64,000 nt of DNA from Liquidambar formosana (GCA_039720395.1 CM077827.1:19829602-19893601); one strand, 5' to 3'. Shown: positions 1 to 13,308, counted from the first letter of the stretch. Made by a program: numbers and translations. The notes: generated by a model not told the origin, from the letters alone.

Positions 1-1299
1 TTATGAAAAGTAATTGTGGACATGGAAATAGAAATATATATATTTTTTTATTTAGATCATGATATTGTTAATTGAGTGATTATTTTATTTTGTGATTTTC
101 ATAATGTATGTACAAAATAATCATAGATGATCTTCTTGAAAAATTGTATGAATATAATTTGATTTTAAGATAAAACAAGCATTATTCATGAGATGATTGT
201 TAGAAATTACAGACATTTAATTTATGTTTATTTGTGAACTAATTAAGACGAAAAATATTCATTACTGTGGAGGTCCACAATATTGGCATGTCTATATCAT
301 TTAAAGTTTGGCTAATTTCTATGTGAAGCATTATGTGATGCTGGAAACAAAATGATAATGGCAATATATTAATGAAATGGATAATATGGTGTGTGAAATG
401 TGACTGATCAACTAACTATAGGTTAGTGCAAAAATGCTTTTATTTTTTATCTATCGAGGGGGATAGGGCTTAAGCCCACAGGGAGTTATAAATGGAGGTA
501 GCCCAACATTTGTGATTGGAGATCCTATAAAGGAGGTTCAATGGGTATGAACAATCTGCAGAGCGTAATTCATTATTAGCACTTTTTACGAGGAGAGCAT
601 CTCCTCCCCATCCCTATGATGAGAGTGCTATTGTTGTAATAATAAAGAAGAGTTTTACTGTGAATAAGCCCAAGGTAGGAACACTCCTGCAAGGTACAAT
701 CATAGTACCCTTGGAGAACTTACCTATGTGAAAGTCATCGTGAGGCCGTGGTAATGGGTTTAGGCTTATAGACACCCAAATTTTGTCGGGCCACCTCTGG
801 ACAAAATTGGTAATCATCGACACCAAGAATAGGTTGGACATACCCGATATCCGATTTTGCTCACAATATCCCACTCAAATCAAGGGGATACATTTCCACA
901 AAACCAATTTCCACACCTCCAAAATAGGGGATAGGCACAAAGTCGGGAACCTTTACAAATCGTAATCACTTCCCTAGCACAGCCTTAACTACCTCAATTC
1001 CTTGGATCCAGTGATCTTATTAGCAATCATTTGCCACTACATCTCAATCCAAACGTCTAAACCAAGTTTAGAGACCTCAATCAGCAGATCCAACCACACG
1101 ATTGTAAAACCAGAGATCCCAAAACCCTAATTTGGCCACTGGGACAACTCTAGGTGACTCAATCTTTCAAACCCACCACTGATTCATGATCAAATCATTT
1201 CAGGTCATCAATAGGACACCTAAAGCATATCCAGGAAATTTTGTTTCCAAAGCCAACTGTCCAATCATAGATTGGGATTCTAAAACCCTAAGTTACCAT
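1..1299. other. Unassigned AT-rich DNA
   Basis: I find no credible gene here; the open frames are short and show no recognisable domain. A TATAGACACCC motif at about 767 followed by TTTTGTCGGG resembles the first bases of Ogre/Tat-like gypsy LTRs with the initial TG mutated, but no partner end was found, so this is only a hint. Confidence 0.3.
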
Positions 1300-1985
1300 C
1301 CGAATCAAACTTTGGGTGGCTTGATTCTTTGAAATTCCACATCCAATGGACAATCCAACTGTTGGATCTTCAATTTTAGTCCCCAAGATCAATCTAGGGC
1401 CACTTGATAAAAGATCAAAAGGCACAAACCTTACGATTTTCAAGACCCCTAATAATACCTATGATAACCTGAATTTTATAAATATATTTATAATATTTAT
1501 TTTGATTATATGTGTACAACTTCACCATAACTTAAGCATGTATACCATAAAGTCATGCACTCAACCACACCATAGCACAAACATGGGGATGAATATGAAT
1601 GGAACACATTTTCCTCCCCTATTCTGTAAGCCTAACCCTTCCCAATCAATTTTCTTCCTGCAACTCTGCAACCACAACCACCTTGGCTCCATTTTTCCTT
1701 CAGCAATTAAAATCCTATACTAATAGGATTCTAAGAAGCCATTCTTCAGCCGCACCTAACCATTTTGACTCCCATCTCTGTTCCCATTTGCAATTGGTTT
1801 TGATATGTGTGTATATATATATATATGTATAGAAGGACTCGAGACAGAGAGTTAGGGAAAGAGTAACAGAGAGAGAGAGAAACTGAGAGAGAACAGAGGA
1901 GAAAAAAGAGTGGTCTGGTGGAGATTTTTGGCTGAGTTCGTGGAGCTCTCTTAGTGAGGTAAAAACCTCACCTCCTCTATCGTTG

Positions 1986-1990
<5 letters not shown>

Positions 1991-2018
<28 letters not shown>
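1991..2018. repeat. (TA)n microsatellite
   Basis: A pure TA dinucleotide run lies inside the LTR of element A, just after a GA-rich tract at 1868-1882. Confidence 0.8.
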
Positions 2019-2021
<3 letters not shown>

Positions 2022-2617
2022 TATATGTCACGTACTGTGTATATGTACATATGTATGTGCAATTTTATTTTCTTATGTTATTCTTAGAAAGGATGATCGT
2101 ATTTTATGTTTTTGGGACCAAGGAACACCATGGTAGTGTCAAATTTTAGAGAAATTGACTGTAGGTCGAAGTTTTAGAAATTTTAGAATTTTGGATCATG
2201 AAAACCTGAAACTTTAGGCTTAAAAATGAATATGATTCTATAATATTTTGAATGAAAAATTTATATTCGCACGTAGTACCCCGCATGAGCTTCGATTTGA
2301 CACTTGAATCACTGAAAACGGTCAAGAAACGAGGGAGATATTAATCATCAAAGTTGGCCCGTTGAACACACAGTGTAACCGGCTTACGCAATTCAACCCG
2401 CGGGAGGTTGAAGATGACCCCATAGGTCTATGATCCTGTATGGGTGCATCCGTATACCTTACCGTGTTCTCACGCATTTAAAAGCCATATGATAATCATA
2501 TGAACTCCAAATTTGACCGTTGGACTCGTCTTGGCGGGCCCTACCATGTGGGACCCTTGGTTGACCATTTTGAATAAGTTTGACTATAGTTTGACTTTTT
2601 GGCCAAATTAATATTTA

Positions 2618-2705
2618 TTAAAAATTCCAGAAAATACCAGAAAATTTCAAAAATTACAGAAAATTCCCGAAAATTACGAGAAATTTCCAGAAATTATAGA
2701 GAGTG
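2618..2705 (+). repeat. Short tandem repeat in LTR A
   Basis: About five degenerate copies of a 15-18 bp unit of the form AAAATTCCAGAAAAT follow each other, differing at one to three bases. They lie within the LTR and have no coding potential. Confidence 0.6.
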
Positions 2706-4257
2706 TTTTAAAAATTATTTTGATCATTTTGGGACCATAGTTCACTGTTAGAAGGCCAATAGTAATTTTTGAGTACGTTATATTTATTTTGAAATTTACC
2801 TAAATATTACGTATGCATAATTATCAGATTTTATCAGTCCTCGGGAGGACCCTAGGGAGCATTAACACTACATTCGCATTGTCAGTGTCTATCACGTGGT
2901 TTTGGGTTGGTATTGCTCGCGATTGAGGTAGGAAATATGGCTTCTTTACATTTAATATAGTGTTATTTTATAAATGTGATTTTAAATGCTTTAATGATAT
3001 TATTCGATTTTCCCACTTATTTATGACCAAATATTTTTATTACTTGTTCAAAATTTAGGGAATCCTTCAATATAGCATTTGATACTACTGTTTTATAGTG
3101 TTACTTAAAGATACATGGTTATATACTCATTTAAATGTTATCGTGAAATATCTGTTAAATGTGTGGAATTTTCATGATACTTGGATTATGGAAAAATGCT
3201 TTATAAATGTTGTTTACTTGGAAATGCTTTAGAAATGTTACTGAAATTCTAGAAATTTATCAAATGAGTTTATGGATACTTTTGGACACTCGGATATTTA
3301 TTTGAATGATGGAAAATGTTTTGGATATATGGACCTTGGGTCTTGGTATGCATCAAACGGGTGGGGGCATCACAATGGAGTGGTGTCCTGCGTTGAGAAT
3401 ACTCCGCGAATAGCAAGCAGGGTAAAGTGCCCTTGGGTGAAAGACCCTAAAGCCCTCGAGGAAGAACGCCGTGCAGGTGTTGGTTATTTTCATGCTTGGC
3501 TAAGCCGGGGGTTGACGTGACGACGTAACCTATGATCAGCGACGGTTGATGTTTGGTTTGATCCCATAGTCTTGGGAATTTGAGATACGATGAGAATTTT
3601 TGGGGAAATTAACTTAAAACCCACACAAAGTACTGATTTGTGACTGATATTTGATTTTGAGTTATTAAATGATTTTAATTTATATACCATGTATCTGCAT
3701 ATATATTAATTGTACAGAATCCACACATATTTCCTATTGGGCTTCGCAGCTCATCCTATTATTATTTTAGATGATCAGGTGATGAGTGAGGGTCCGTCGA
3801 TGGCGGATGCCTAATTGTATGGACTGAGGACTTGGATCTAGAAGGTCACGTACTAGCATAGTCATGGATGAGGATAGATGCACGTGCATTGCATAGATAC
3901 TATGTTATTTTGTTGCATAGACATTACTATTATTATTGTTATTATAATTATTACTTACTGAACTTTGAATAGTTTAAATCTAGCCTATGTGCCAGGTGTG
4001 TTGGCATTATTTTGGGATCACATATTATTATGGGCATGATGTGTGAGCATAACATTTCATGTTAATTATTTGGGTGTTTTTGATGAGCTGATACAATTAT
4101 TATTATAATAATAATAATAAATAAAAAATTAAAAAAAAAACACATGGATTTGACTAAGTCTTCCGCAACTTTTATACTCTGACTTATCTACGTGTACACC
4201 TTTCTACTTTGACTTTTATCCACGTGTTGACTCTCTGAGTCGGGGCGTGACAATTTT

Positions 4258-4269
4258 TGGTATCAGAAC
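4258..4269 (+). promoter_or_regulatory. Primer binding site of element A
   Basis: TGGTATCAGAAC matches the complement of the 3' end of plant initiator tRNA-Met (usual form TGGTATCAGAGC) with one change. It sits five bases after the LTR end at 4252, where minus-strand DNA synthesis would start. Confidence 0.8.
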
Positions 4270-4517
4270 TCATTAGTAGATCCGAATTGGGATTACATGC
4301 ACTTCATATGTGTTAGTTAGGTGAGTTAGAAGTGTCTCATGCATCATACATATGTTTGTGGGTAGGCATCAAGAAATTGGAGGAATATTACAATTTTATT
4401 AATATTTTGATGTGATTTTTGTAACTTACACAATCCCAGTTGTTTTTTTAACTTGGCATTATTTCACGTGAGTATTTAAAAGATAGTTTCAAATATTTAC
4501 TAAATAATTTTTATAGG

Positions 4518-5580
4518 ATGCCGCGTGTTCGAGATAGATCTTCTCCTGAGCCTTCTCACACCTCACAAGCTAGAACTAGAGGTGGAGTTTCCGCTCCTCA
4601 TACTGAAGAAAGGGGCGATATGACTGATGCTATACGGGAGTTGACTACCCGATTGCAACGTCAGAACGAGATACTTCAGTAGCCTACTCCTAGAGCTGCA
4701 GTTCCTGACACACAATTAACCAAGGCTACACATTTTTAGCATTTTCGGCGGATGGATCCTCCTACTTTTCGTGGTGAGCCAAATCCGCAGGAGGCTGAAA
4801 TTTAGCTTCTAGAGGTCCACAAGCTACTTAAGATTGTTGGTATACCTGAGGAGTATAGGGTAGAGTTTGCTTCTCATTACCTACGGGGTGATGGTGACTT
4901 CTGGTGGCAGCAGGTGGTGCGCTCTCAAGATGTGGGAGCCATAACCTGGATACAATTTGAGGGTGTGTTTCTAAACCAATATCTCAGAGAATCATATCGA
5001 GATAAGAAGTTACAAGAGTTTCTTAACCTGGTACAGAGGAATCTTTCGATAGCAGAGTATGATGCACGGTTCACAGAACTTTCTCGTTATGCTACATCTT
5101 TCGTAGTAACGGAAGCTAACAAAGCAAAAAGGTTCCAATGGGGATTGAGGCCTTAGATTTGAGACCTTGTTGCAGGAAGTAGGATTCGAAATTATACAGA
5201 ACTAGTTGACAACGCCACGGAAGTGGAGGCGACTTTAGAAGACTCTAAGAAGATAAGGGACAAACAGAGAATTAGAATTGGGGGCCAAAAAGATCAGAGT
5301 CTTGGTTCAAGCCAGAAGCAGGGTAAGAGTCAGCAATCTGATGGGTATCAATCAGGAGGACGATGCGTAAATCGAGGTCAGGGTAGCAGTGGTAGTTCTA
5401 GTTATGGTTCCTCAGATAGGCGACAAAAGAGTTACTCTTATCAACCTCCTACTCTGCCTGGGAGGAATTCTAGTGGATAAATAATTTGTTATCAGTGCGG
5501 ACAACCAGGACACATTAAGATTGACTGCCCATCTTTTGGGAACCAACAATCCCCTCCACACACAACGCAATCTGGCTTAT
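4518..5580 (+). pseudogene. gag of gypsy element A, broken
   Basis: An ATG at 4518 opens a frame with the architecture of chromovirus gag: a basic, Ser/Pro-rich N-terminus, a capsid region (FWWQQV near 4900, then IQFEGVFLNQYL and YDARFTELSRYA), a Gln/Ser-rich linker at 5260-5480 and a CCHC zinc knuckle (CYQCGQPGHIKIDC) near 5488-5530. The frame carries several in-frame stops (near 4681, 4737, 4803, 5154, 5160, 5478 and 5581). Most look like CAG to TAG, CGA to TGA or TGG to TAG changes, the pattern expected from deamination of methylated cytosine. It cannot make a full capsid protein. Capsid and zinc knuckle would package genomic RNA in an active element. Confidence 0.85.
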
Positions 5581-5713
5581 AACAACAGCGAAACAACAAC
5601 AAAACCAGCGTCAGTTCTCTCAATCACAAGGATCTCAGCAAGCCTCGACTACTCGCCCAATTTAGACCCAACAGTCTAGAGGAGGAGGGCATAGTGCTAA
5701 TACCACAGGCAGG

Positions 5714-7627
5714 GTGTTCGATTTGGTTCCACCAAATGTTGGGACATCAAATGCAGTCTTGGAAGGTACATTTTTCCTTTATAGTTCATGGGTTCGAGTA
5801 TTAATTGATACGGGTGCCACGCATTCCTTTATAGATGTTTCTTGTGCTTCTCGTTTGGGTTTGACATTTGAGCCCTTGGGACACGTGCTCAGTGTTGACT
5901 CACCAATGGGTGTGGGTATCCAAACAAGTGTGATTTGTCGTTCCTGCTTCATCCGAATTGGTGATCAGGAGTTAACGGTAGATCTCATTGCTCTAAATAT
6001 TTCTAGTTATGATATGATTTTAGGCATGGATTGGTTATCGTCGTACCATACAATTATTGATTGCTTCCAAAAAAAGGTGACTCTCCATAAAATGGATGGG
6101 TCTATTTTACACTTCTATGGAAAAAGAAGTGTTTCTCTTCTTTTTCCTCAATCGAAGAAGATTGCTCGCCGTATTCAAGTTGCGGGTCTGCTTAGCTCAT
6201 TGGCAGCCTTGGAGTTGGAGGAACATGTTGAGCTTAAATTGGAGAATATTCCTGTTGTATGGGAATTTCCAGATGTCTTTCCAGAAGAGTTGCCAGGTCT
6301 ACCTCCTAAAAGAGAGTTAGACTTTACCATTGAGGTGTATCCAGGCACATCTCCTATTTTTATTGCTCCATACAGGATGGCTCCTGCAGAGCAAGCAGAG
6401 TTGAAAAAGCAGTTCTCAAAGTTGGAGAGTAAAGGTTTTATTCGTCCTAGCATTTCGCCATGGGGTGCACTAGTGTTGTTCCTTAAGAAGAAGGACGATT
6501 CTTTTAGATTGTGCGTAGACTATAGGAAGCTAAACAAAGTTACAATTAGGAATCGTTATCCTTTGCCCCGCATTGATGATTTATTTGACCAGTTAAGGAG
6601 TTCTCGTTTCTTTTTAAAGATTAATTTGCGTTCTGGCTATTATCAGCTTCGAGTTAGAGAGGAAGACATCGAAAAGACAGCTTTTGCAACTCGCTACGAG
6701 CACTACGAGTTTTTGGTGATGCCGTTTGGTTTGACGAATGCACCAGTAGCATTCATGGACCTGATGAACCAGGTGTTTAAACCATTCTTGGATCAGTTCG
6801 TTGTGGTATTTGTGGACAACATTCTTATATACTCAAAGACGCAAAAAGAACATGAGAGGCAGCTTAGGAAAGTGTTGCAAATATTAAGGGAGCATCAGTT
6901 ATATAGAAAGAGAGAGAATTGTGAGTTTTGGCTTCATGAAGTGAAGTTTCTAGGCCACGTGATTACTAAGGAAGGGATCTCAGTAGATCTAGCAAAGGTG
7001 GAGCCAATACTTAATTGGGGAAGACCGACCAATGCTACAGAGATTCGCAGCTTTCTGGGATTAGCTGGTTATTATCGTCGTTTCGTCAAGAATTTCTCTT
7101 GCATTGCTGCACCATTGACGAAATTGATAAGGAAGGGCACGAAATTTATTTGGGATGATGCTTGTGAAGAAGCTTTCAAGGAGTTGCAAAAGAGGTTGAC
7201 TACTGCTCTAGTTCTTATTGTTCCTACTAGTGGTGAGGGTTACGATGTATATTGTGATGCCTCATATCGAGGGTTAGGATGCGTTCTTATACAGCATGGG
7301 CGTGTTGTGGCATACGGTTCTCGACAGTTGAAACCGCATGAGGTGAACTATCCAACACATGACTTGGAGTTAGCAGCAGTGGTCTTTGCATTGAAGATTT
7401 GGAGATGCTATTTGTATGGTGAGAAATTTGATGTGTACTTTGATCATAAGAGTTTGAAGTATGTATTTACACAGAAAGAATTGAATATGAGGCAACGTAG
7501 ATGGATGGAATACCTTGGTGATTATGATTTTTCACTTCATTATCATCCGGGTAAAACGAATGTTGTAGCAGACGCCTTGAGCAGGAAGTCACAAGCAATG
7601 ATGAGTTGTTTAGCAATTCAACGATAG
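5714..7627 (+). pseudogene. Protease-reverse transcriptase-RNase H of gypsy element A
   Basis: This is the longest uninterrupted frame in the window (637 codons). It begins mid-polyprotein at a GTG, so the left limit is not a true start. In order it shows: an aspartic protease with [10 protein letters not shown] near codon 31; the RT palm ([15 protein letters not shown], then [12 protein letters not shown] and [14 protein letters not shown]); the catalytic box as FVDNILIY, where the usual second Asp is Asn; the RT connection ([16 protein letters not shown]); and RNase H ([13 protein letters not shown], then [13 protein letters not shown] and ADALSRKS). The order protease-RT-RNase H with integrase downstream is that of Ty3/gypsy. 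The D-to-N change in the active box should abolish polymerase activity even though the frame is open. A TAG at 7625 separates it from the integrase. Confidence 0.9.
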
Positions 7628-7630
7628 AAG

Positions 7631-9130
7631 ATGTGCGATGCAATCAAGGATTTTGAATTACACCCCGATAAAGATGCTTTCACAACTCATCTGAGTAATC
7701 TAGTTGCACAACCTAATCTCATCACCAGAGTGATAAAGGCACAACAAAACGATCCAGAGTGCATGGCCATTCATAATTTGATAACTCAGGGTACTGCACT
7801 AGAAGGTTGGTTAATTTCTAGTGATGGCGGTGTACGATTTATGGGCAGGATTTACGTTCCTACTAGTCAAATTCGTGAAGACGTTCTTAGTGAGACTCAT
7901 CGTTCTAGGTTCTCTATTCATCCAGGCAGTACGAAGATGTATCAGGATTTGAAATGACAATTTTGGTGGAACGGTATGAAGAAGGATGTCGCAAGATTTG
8001 TTTCACGGTGTCTCACGTGCCAACAAGTGAAAGCGGAGCATAAAAGACCAGCAGGTTTACTACAATCATTACCAGTGCCAGAATGGAGTGGGAGTACATC
8101 ACGATGGACTTTGTCACAGGGTTATCTCGTACACGACAGGGTCATGATGCAGTTTGGGTGATTGTGGATCGGTTGATGAAGTCAGCACATTTCTTGCCTA
8201 TTCGGGTCGGAGATTCATTGAGTACCTTAAGCCAATTGTAGATTAATGAGATCGTTAGACTCCATGGAGCCCCATTTTCTACTGTATCCGACAGAGATCC
8301 TCGTTTTGTCGCCGAGTTTTGGCGTACATTACATAAAGCTTTAGGAACACAACTTCATCACAGTACGGCTCATCATCCAGAAACAGATGGATAATCAGAG
8401 CGTACCATTCAGATTCTTGAGGATATGTTGCGTGCTTGTGTCTTGGACTTCGGAGGTAGTTGGAGTAAACACTTGGCCTTAGCAGAATTTGCCTACAACA
8501 ACAGTTATCAGGCTAGCATTGGCATGGCACCGTTTGAGGCATTATATGGGAGACCGTGTCGATCTCCTGTATGGTGGCCAGAAGTTGGAGAAAGCAGTCT
8601 TCTTGGACCGGAATTGGTGAAAGAAACAACAGAGAAGATTCAGATAATTCGTGATCGTTTACGCACTGCACAAAGTCGACAGAAGAATTATGCAGACAAG
8701 CGTAGGACAGATTTGAAGTTTCAAGTTGGGGACTTTGTGTTTTTAAAGGTGTCACCTAAGAAATGCGTTTTTCAATTTGGGAAGAAGGGCAAGCTCGCAC
8801 CAAGATATGTTGGTCCTTTCGAGATCATTGATAAGAAGGGTGAAGTGGCCTACCAGTTGGCTTTACCTTCACAGTTGGGGAACGTACATGATGTTTTTCA
8901 CGTCTCAATGCTTAGGAAATACGAGCCAGATCCATCTCATATTCTATCTATACCAGATATCCAGCTCTAAGAAAATGCTACATATGAAGAGCGACCAGTC
9001 CAGATTTTGGACATCAAGGAACAAGTGTTGAGGAATAAAGTCATCTCTCTCGTAAAAGTTCTTTGGCAACATCATGGCATCGAGGAAGCAACTTGGGAAT
9101 TAGAGTAAGATGTTCGAGGAAAATATCCGT
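7631..9130 (+). pseudogene. Integrase and C-terminal tail of gypsy element A, frameshifted
   Basis: The frame continues after the stop at 7625 with the integrase zinc-binding region (HRSRFSIHPGSTKMYQDL, then CLTCQQVK after a stop at 7955), followed by the DDE core, which is broken by a frameshift near 8085-8165 and stops near 8238 and 8392. From 8425 the frame is open for 181 codons (EFAYNNSYQASIGMAPFEAL, then the GPF motif in KLAPRYVGPFEI and HDVFHVSMLRKY). After a stop at 8968 the tail reads ILDIKEQ and a chromodomain-like EEATWELE to about 9130. This places the element in the chromovirus branch (Tekay/Del-like). No polypurine tract or 3' LTR could be found after it. Confidence 0.85.
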
Positions 9131-12100
9131 ATCTTTTCGATTCGGGAGGTTAGTACATTGTAGTCATGAATAGCCTACTTTTGTTGAATTTCTTGCTCTA
9201 GCATGATCCTTTACGGCTGCAACCATGCTGCAGTGGACAAACTCAGTCACGCCTACCTGGTAGGCGCGAGTTCACACCTACATTGTAGGCGTGGATAATC
9301 CTCTTAGGCAGATTGCCCATTTCTCCATTTTGGTTCATTTTACCCCCATCAAATGGGGAATTTCCTTCTCAAATCTTTTCCCAAATACCCTCCATACACA
9401 CTACTTCCCAAAATACCCTTCCAAATTACCCTTCTACCCCTAAAAATCCATTTTTCCCTATAAATGCCCCCATTTTTCAATTTATTACATACACATTTTT
9501 CATACACATCCAATACAATTTCAATACATCCTTGAATACACCAATCTCTACTCTCAATCTCACACCAAAGTGCTGCCATTTTCACTCTCAAAATCCCTAC
9601 TCATATCACACTTCAAATCCATTAGGAGAAATCCCCTTAATCAACCCACAAAATCACCCTAATGCATGCATACTTACATTAAAACTCTACCAATCTTCAA
9701 GCCTTCAATCCATTCCACTTCTCAAACACAACTTGGAGTATCAAAGGAGCACATCAAGGGAGGATTTCCAAGCCTAATCAAAGTGCAATCAACTCTACAT
9801 CAATCAAAGCAAAGGTGAAAACCACATTAGGTGAGATTTCCTTTTATTTATTTAAATTTTCTTTCAATTCTTAGTATAACAATACTAATCTTTGCAGCCA
9901 TTAAGATGTGATTGTCACCCTTCTCCCTTTTTCCCGAGTATGCACTTAGACTTCCCAACACATGTCGTGAAAGGATTAAGGTCTAATGTAGTGGGTTTGA
10001 GGTGAGAAGACCTAAAACCACCCTCCTGTATACAAACCATTCCCAATAAGTTGTTAGCACTCATTTTCTTTTCTTTTGATTGCACGTGAATTTGATTATG
10101 TGGTGTGTGAAATGGAAGTTTAAATATGTCAAAAATCAATTGGACACTTAAGCAAAATCAAAGTTGGCAAGGCTAGGTTCATGCATGCATGCATATTGAA
10201 TCACTAACCGTTTGCTTGTTTTCTTTGTTGGTAAAATAATTAACTTGGAATTTATTAAATCCCTTTGCAAAGGAGTTCATGGACTTAATTCAACATTCCT
10301 ATTCTTGGAGAAATGCAAAGACATCATCAAATCCATTCAAAATGGCTACTAACTTCTAACTATCTAACTGCTAACATTTAGAGGTTGCGATCGTTTGACC
10401 CTTCTCCAAGTTGTAGTTTTTTTACTCTATCCCCAATGCTTGAGCACTTTTTGGTTGTGGTCACATGACCCTCCGTTTATGATTTTTGGTTGCGATCACT
10501 TGACCCTTCTTCTATATATTTGTGATTATCAAAGTAATAAACATACATTCATGAGTTCCAAGTCTTGCCAAAGTTAATAGTGTTTTTCTATCTATTGATA
10601 TTTCAATATGTTTATTCCAAAATTTCACACAATGAGAAATTATTTTATCAATAAGCATGTTTAATGAATTAAAATTAATAGATAATGAGTAAGCTAGCAT
10701 GCTATGGATTTGATTCAAACACTAAGTGTCCAAATCTGCCATTGCATGATAGTTTACTATCCTCAAATAGACTTAATCAATTGACCCACCAAGATCTCAA
10801 AGAAAAATCCTATAAAAAATCTAGGAGACTCCCATATGTCCCTATTTCATGTGGTAAAAATCTCAGATTTTATAAAATTCATTTGGTCCCTTGTTCGATC
10901 CATTATTCCAAGTGCGTTCAAATTGGAACAGATTCACTTAACGCCACTTTTTGTGCTTCAAAAACTCAACAAATAATTTCCCAAAAATCCCAGAAAATTT
11001 GAGAGTGTGCCTTTATGTGTCCTAAGTTGACCCACCAAAGTAAATTTCAATGAAAATTCTCGAAATCAAGATATGCCTAAAAAATCACACTGCCACCAAA
11101 ATGGCAGTATGTGTGTAATGTCTTCAAATGCCCGCTTTTAATAATTCGGAAAACTCCCAAAAAATTCACTAAGTGTTCTATAACACGTCTGTATATCACC
11201 ACCAAAGGGCATAATTTTCAAAAATCATTTGACCATATTCGGACTAATTCTTTACCACTGATTTTGGGAAAAACCCCTATTGTTTTCAACAAAATGGTAA
11301 AGTTCCCTGAACTCTACTTCATGGTCTCAAAAATCATTTTTCTTGTCGCAGAAAATTCACCAAAAATCACTAAGTGATTTTAAATGTGTTCTTAACATCC
11401 TCACAAGAGGACAGAAAATCTAAAATCCTTCGCAACCTTAATGGGCCATTTCACTGCAATTGGTTTTCAAACCTTTTAAACCAGTTTTCTTATAAAGAAC
11501 TTTTCATAAAAGTTTAAACTCACCTCCTGCCTAAATCCATTTTCATTAAAAATCTAAACTTTGGGTTTGTTTTCATTAAACATCGAATTATAAAATCAAA
11601 CTTCATTTTTATAGTTTTCTTGACCCAAGGTTTAGCAAAATGATTTTCAAACACAAATTTTATCAAAAACCAAGTTTAGGCAATTTTCATTTACCCTTCT
11701 TCAAGGAATGAATTTCAATCATACGAGTGGCCAAGTTAAGCTCGAAGGAAGTTTTCAATAAATGATTTCCATACCCATGGTGATTATCTAATGATTCAAT
11801 TGACGAGTTTATTCCAAAGAATGATTCAAATAGACTTTTTCATTAAGAGGACACATGCCCTTTTCCTAAAATCCCTCCATCACGTGGAATCAATATTCCA
11901 AAACCTTCATTCATAAAAAGGGCAATTCCTTTGAGATAGAATTAGGCATCATAAAGTCCACTCTCATTTTCCAAGAAAATAAATCTTCATCGCACTTCAA
12001 AAGTGCAATCATTCCAAAAACACATTTTCTTTCAAAAGGAACTCTAGTCTTCAAAAGACTCAACTCGCTTTTAAATAGGGAACATCCCTTTCACCTTCAA

Positions 12101-12559
12101 ATACTTTCAAAAAGTAACCATTTCTAATTCGTTCCTAAAGACTTCAAAAGTCCGAGTTTCCTAAAGTTCAAGATTGATGCGCGCTTGACAATAATTCTTT
12201 GAAAATGGAATCACATTATTTCCATCCTTTCAAGAGACTTGACTTTTACCACTACAAGATAGGGATATTCCCTTTAATGGGAGTAAACCAATTCGATGTG
12301 AAACATACATGAGAAAGAAGGTGAATTTGTAGTCTTTTCAAAGGATTCTTATTTCCAAAACCTTAAAGCATATTTTCAAACTCCTTTTCAAAACTCTGTT
12401 CAATGCCTTTAAGGATCATTTTTCAAAGCACATCTTTGAAATCATTACTTAAGTTTACCATCCTTCAAAAGGGGTGTTTTATGTCAAATTGCTCGTATAG
12501 GAAATCAATAATATCAATAAGAGATTCAAAAAGAAATATTGTCAAAATGGGGAACTGTT
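9131..12559. repeat. LTR-like non-coding repeat, unassigned
   Basis: I see no credible gene in this 3.4 kb. It follows directly after the integrase of element A, where a 3' LTR should be, but I could not match it to the 5' LTR. It contains three imperfect direct repeats of GGTTGCGATC(A/G)(C/T)TTGACCCTTC at 10383, 10452 and 10489. Its AAAT- and TTTC-rich text runs into the Ogre-like block at 12560. One reading is that it is a long LTR of the Ogre/Tat type that replaced the end of element A. Confidence 0.3.
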
Positions 12560-12840
12560 GGATTCCAACAGGCGATGTGGGGTGCCTAACACCTTCCCTA
12601 CTCGTAACCAAACCCCTTTGCCCTCAATCTCTAGTCTCATAGACCTTTAAGAGTCACTCAAATTTCCAAATGATCCTCAAATGGATCGATTTTTAACAAG
12701 CCTCAAATGGACTTATTTTGGGAACCCAAGTGAACCCATTTTCAAATAGATCCTAGGATGACCAATCACGTCCTCAAATCCATGGTTGGTGGCGACTCCA
12801 TAGCCTCGACTATTCTGAATATGCTTGCATATTTAGACTA
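12560..12840 (+). repeat. Ogre/Tat-like LTR end with PBS-like motif
   Basis: GGGTGCCTAACACCTTCCC at about 12580 and TGGTGGCGACTCC at about 12786 occur in the order seen near the end of Ogre/Tat gypsy LTRs, whose primer binding site (tRNA-Arg type) contains TGGCGACTCC. The same pair of motifs recurs at 20935-21085 and 38937-39165. Assignment rests on these short motifs only. Confidence 0.35.
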
Positions 12841-13308
12841 GTCAAGGCGCCCTTGAAATAACCTAATCAATTTGTTCAAAATCATCTATTTTCATAATCC
12901 TCATTCTACGCCAATGTGAACCGGGGTCGTCCCATTAAAAAATCCCTTAAACACCTCTCCCTAAGGGATTCCTTTTTGGGGTAGCAATAGGGCTGACCCT
13001 AGAAACCCTCATGAAAATCAAGATATAACTTATGACCATAAATTACGCCAACCCGCCTAGAACCACATCCCATATCAAGATTGTGTGTGTGACTTGTTGA
13101 AGTTTGGCTCAAGGGGTCAAGTTTAAGCTTTGCCACTATGACTCCTCAAATGGAATCAGTTAATACTAAGTGTAGGTTCAAGTCCAGAAGACACCTATGC
13201 CCATTGCATGGTATATAGTTTCCCTATATATATTTTGTTTACATATTTATATATATTTCATTTATTTAATTATTTATTTGTCGAAGTTTTAAATCTTGTG
13301 GGGGATTG
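12841..13308. other. Unassigned; possible 3' internal end of an LTR element
   Basis: There is no open frame of note. The last bases before 13309 (TTGTGGGGGAT) look like a polypurine tract, as expected just before a 3' LTR. Confidence 0.3.

Larger units (their letters stand above)
1300..4252 (+). mobile_element. 5' LTR of gypsy element A (left edge uncertain)
   Basis: The right edge is well supported: the sequence ends in GGGGCGTGACA at 4252 and a tRNA-Met-type primer binding site follows five bases later. The interior has the usual look of a long chromovirus LTR: a GA-rich transcript leader near 1850-1910, flanking TA microsatellites, and a GC-rich block at 3350-3540. The left edge is not seen directly. 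I placed it at about 1300 only because the related LTR at 47644-50571 is 2.9 kb long. No matching 3' LTR was found after the integrase, so the element is incomplete. Confidence 0.45.

Noticed and set aside
3272..3520. 82-codon frame with MDTFGHSDIYLNDGKC
   Set aside because: Lies in the GC-rich block of an LTR; nothing matches a known protein.
9313..9777. 154-codon plus-strand frame rich in Pro, Asn and Ser
   Set aside because: Low-complexity pyrimidine-rich LTR-like text without domain, and no supporting neighbours or splice context.
9131..12559. 3' LTR of gypsy element A
   Set aside because: No stretch could be matched to 1300-4252, and there is no polypurine tract after the integrase.
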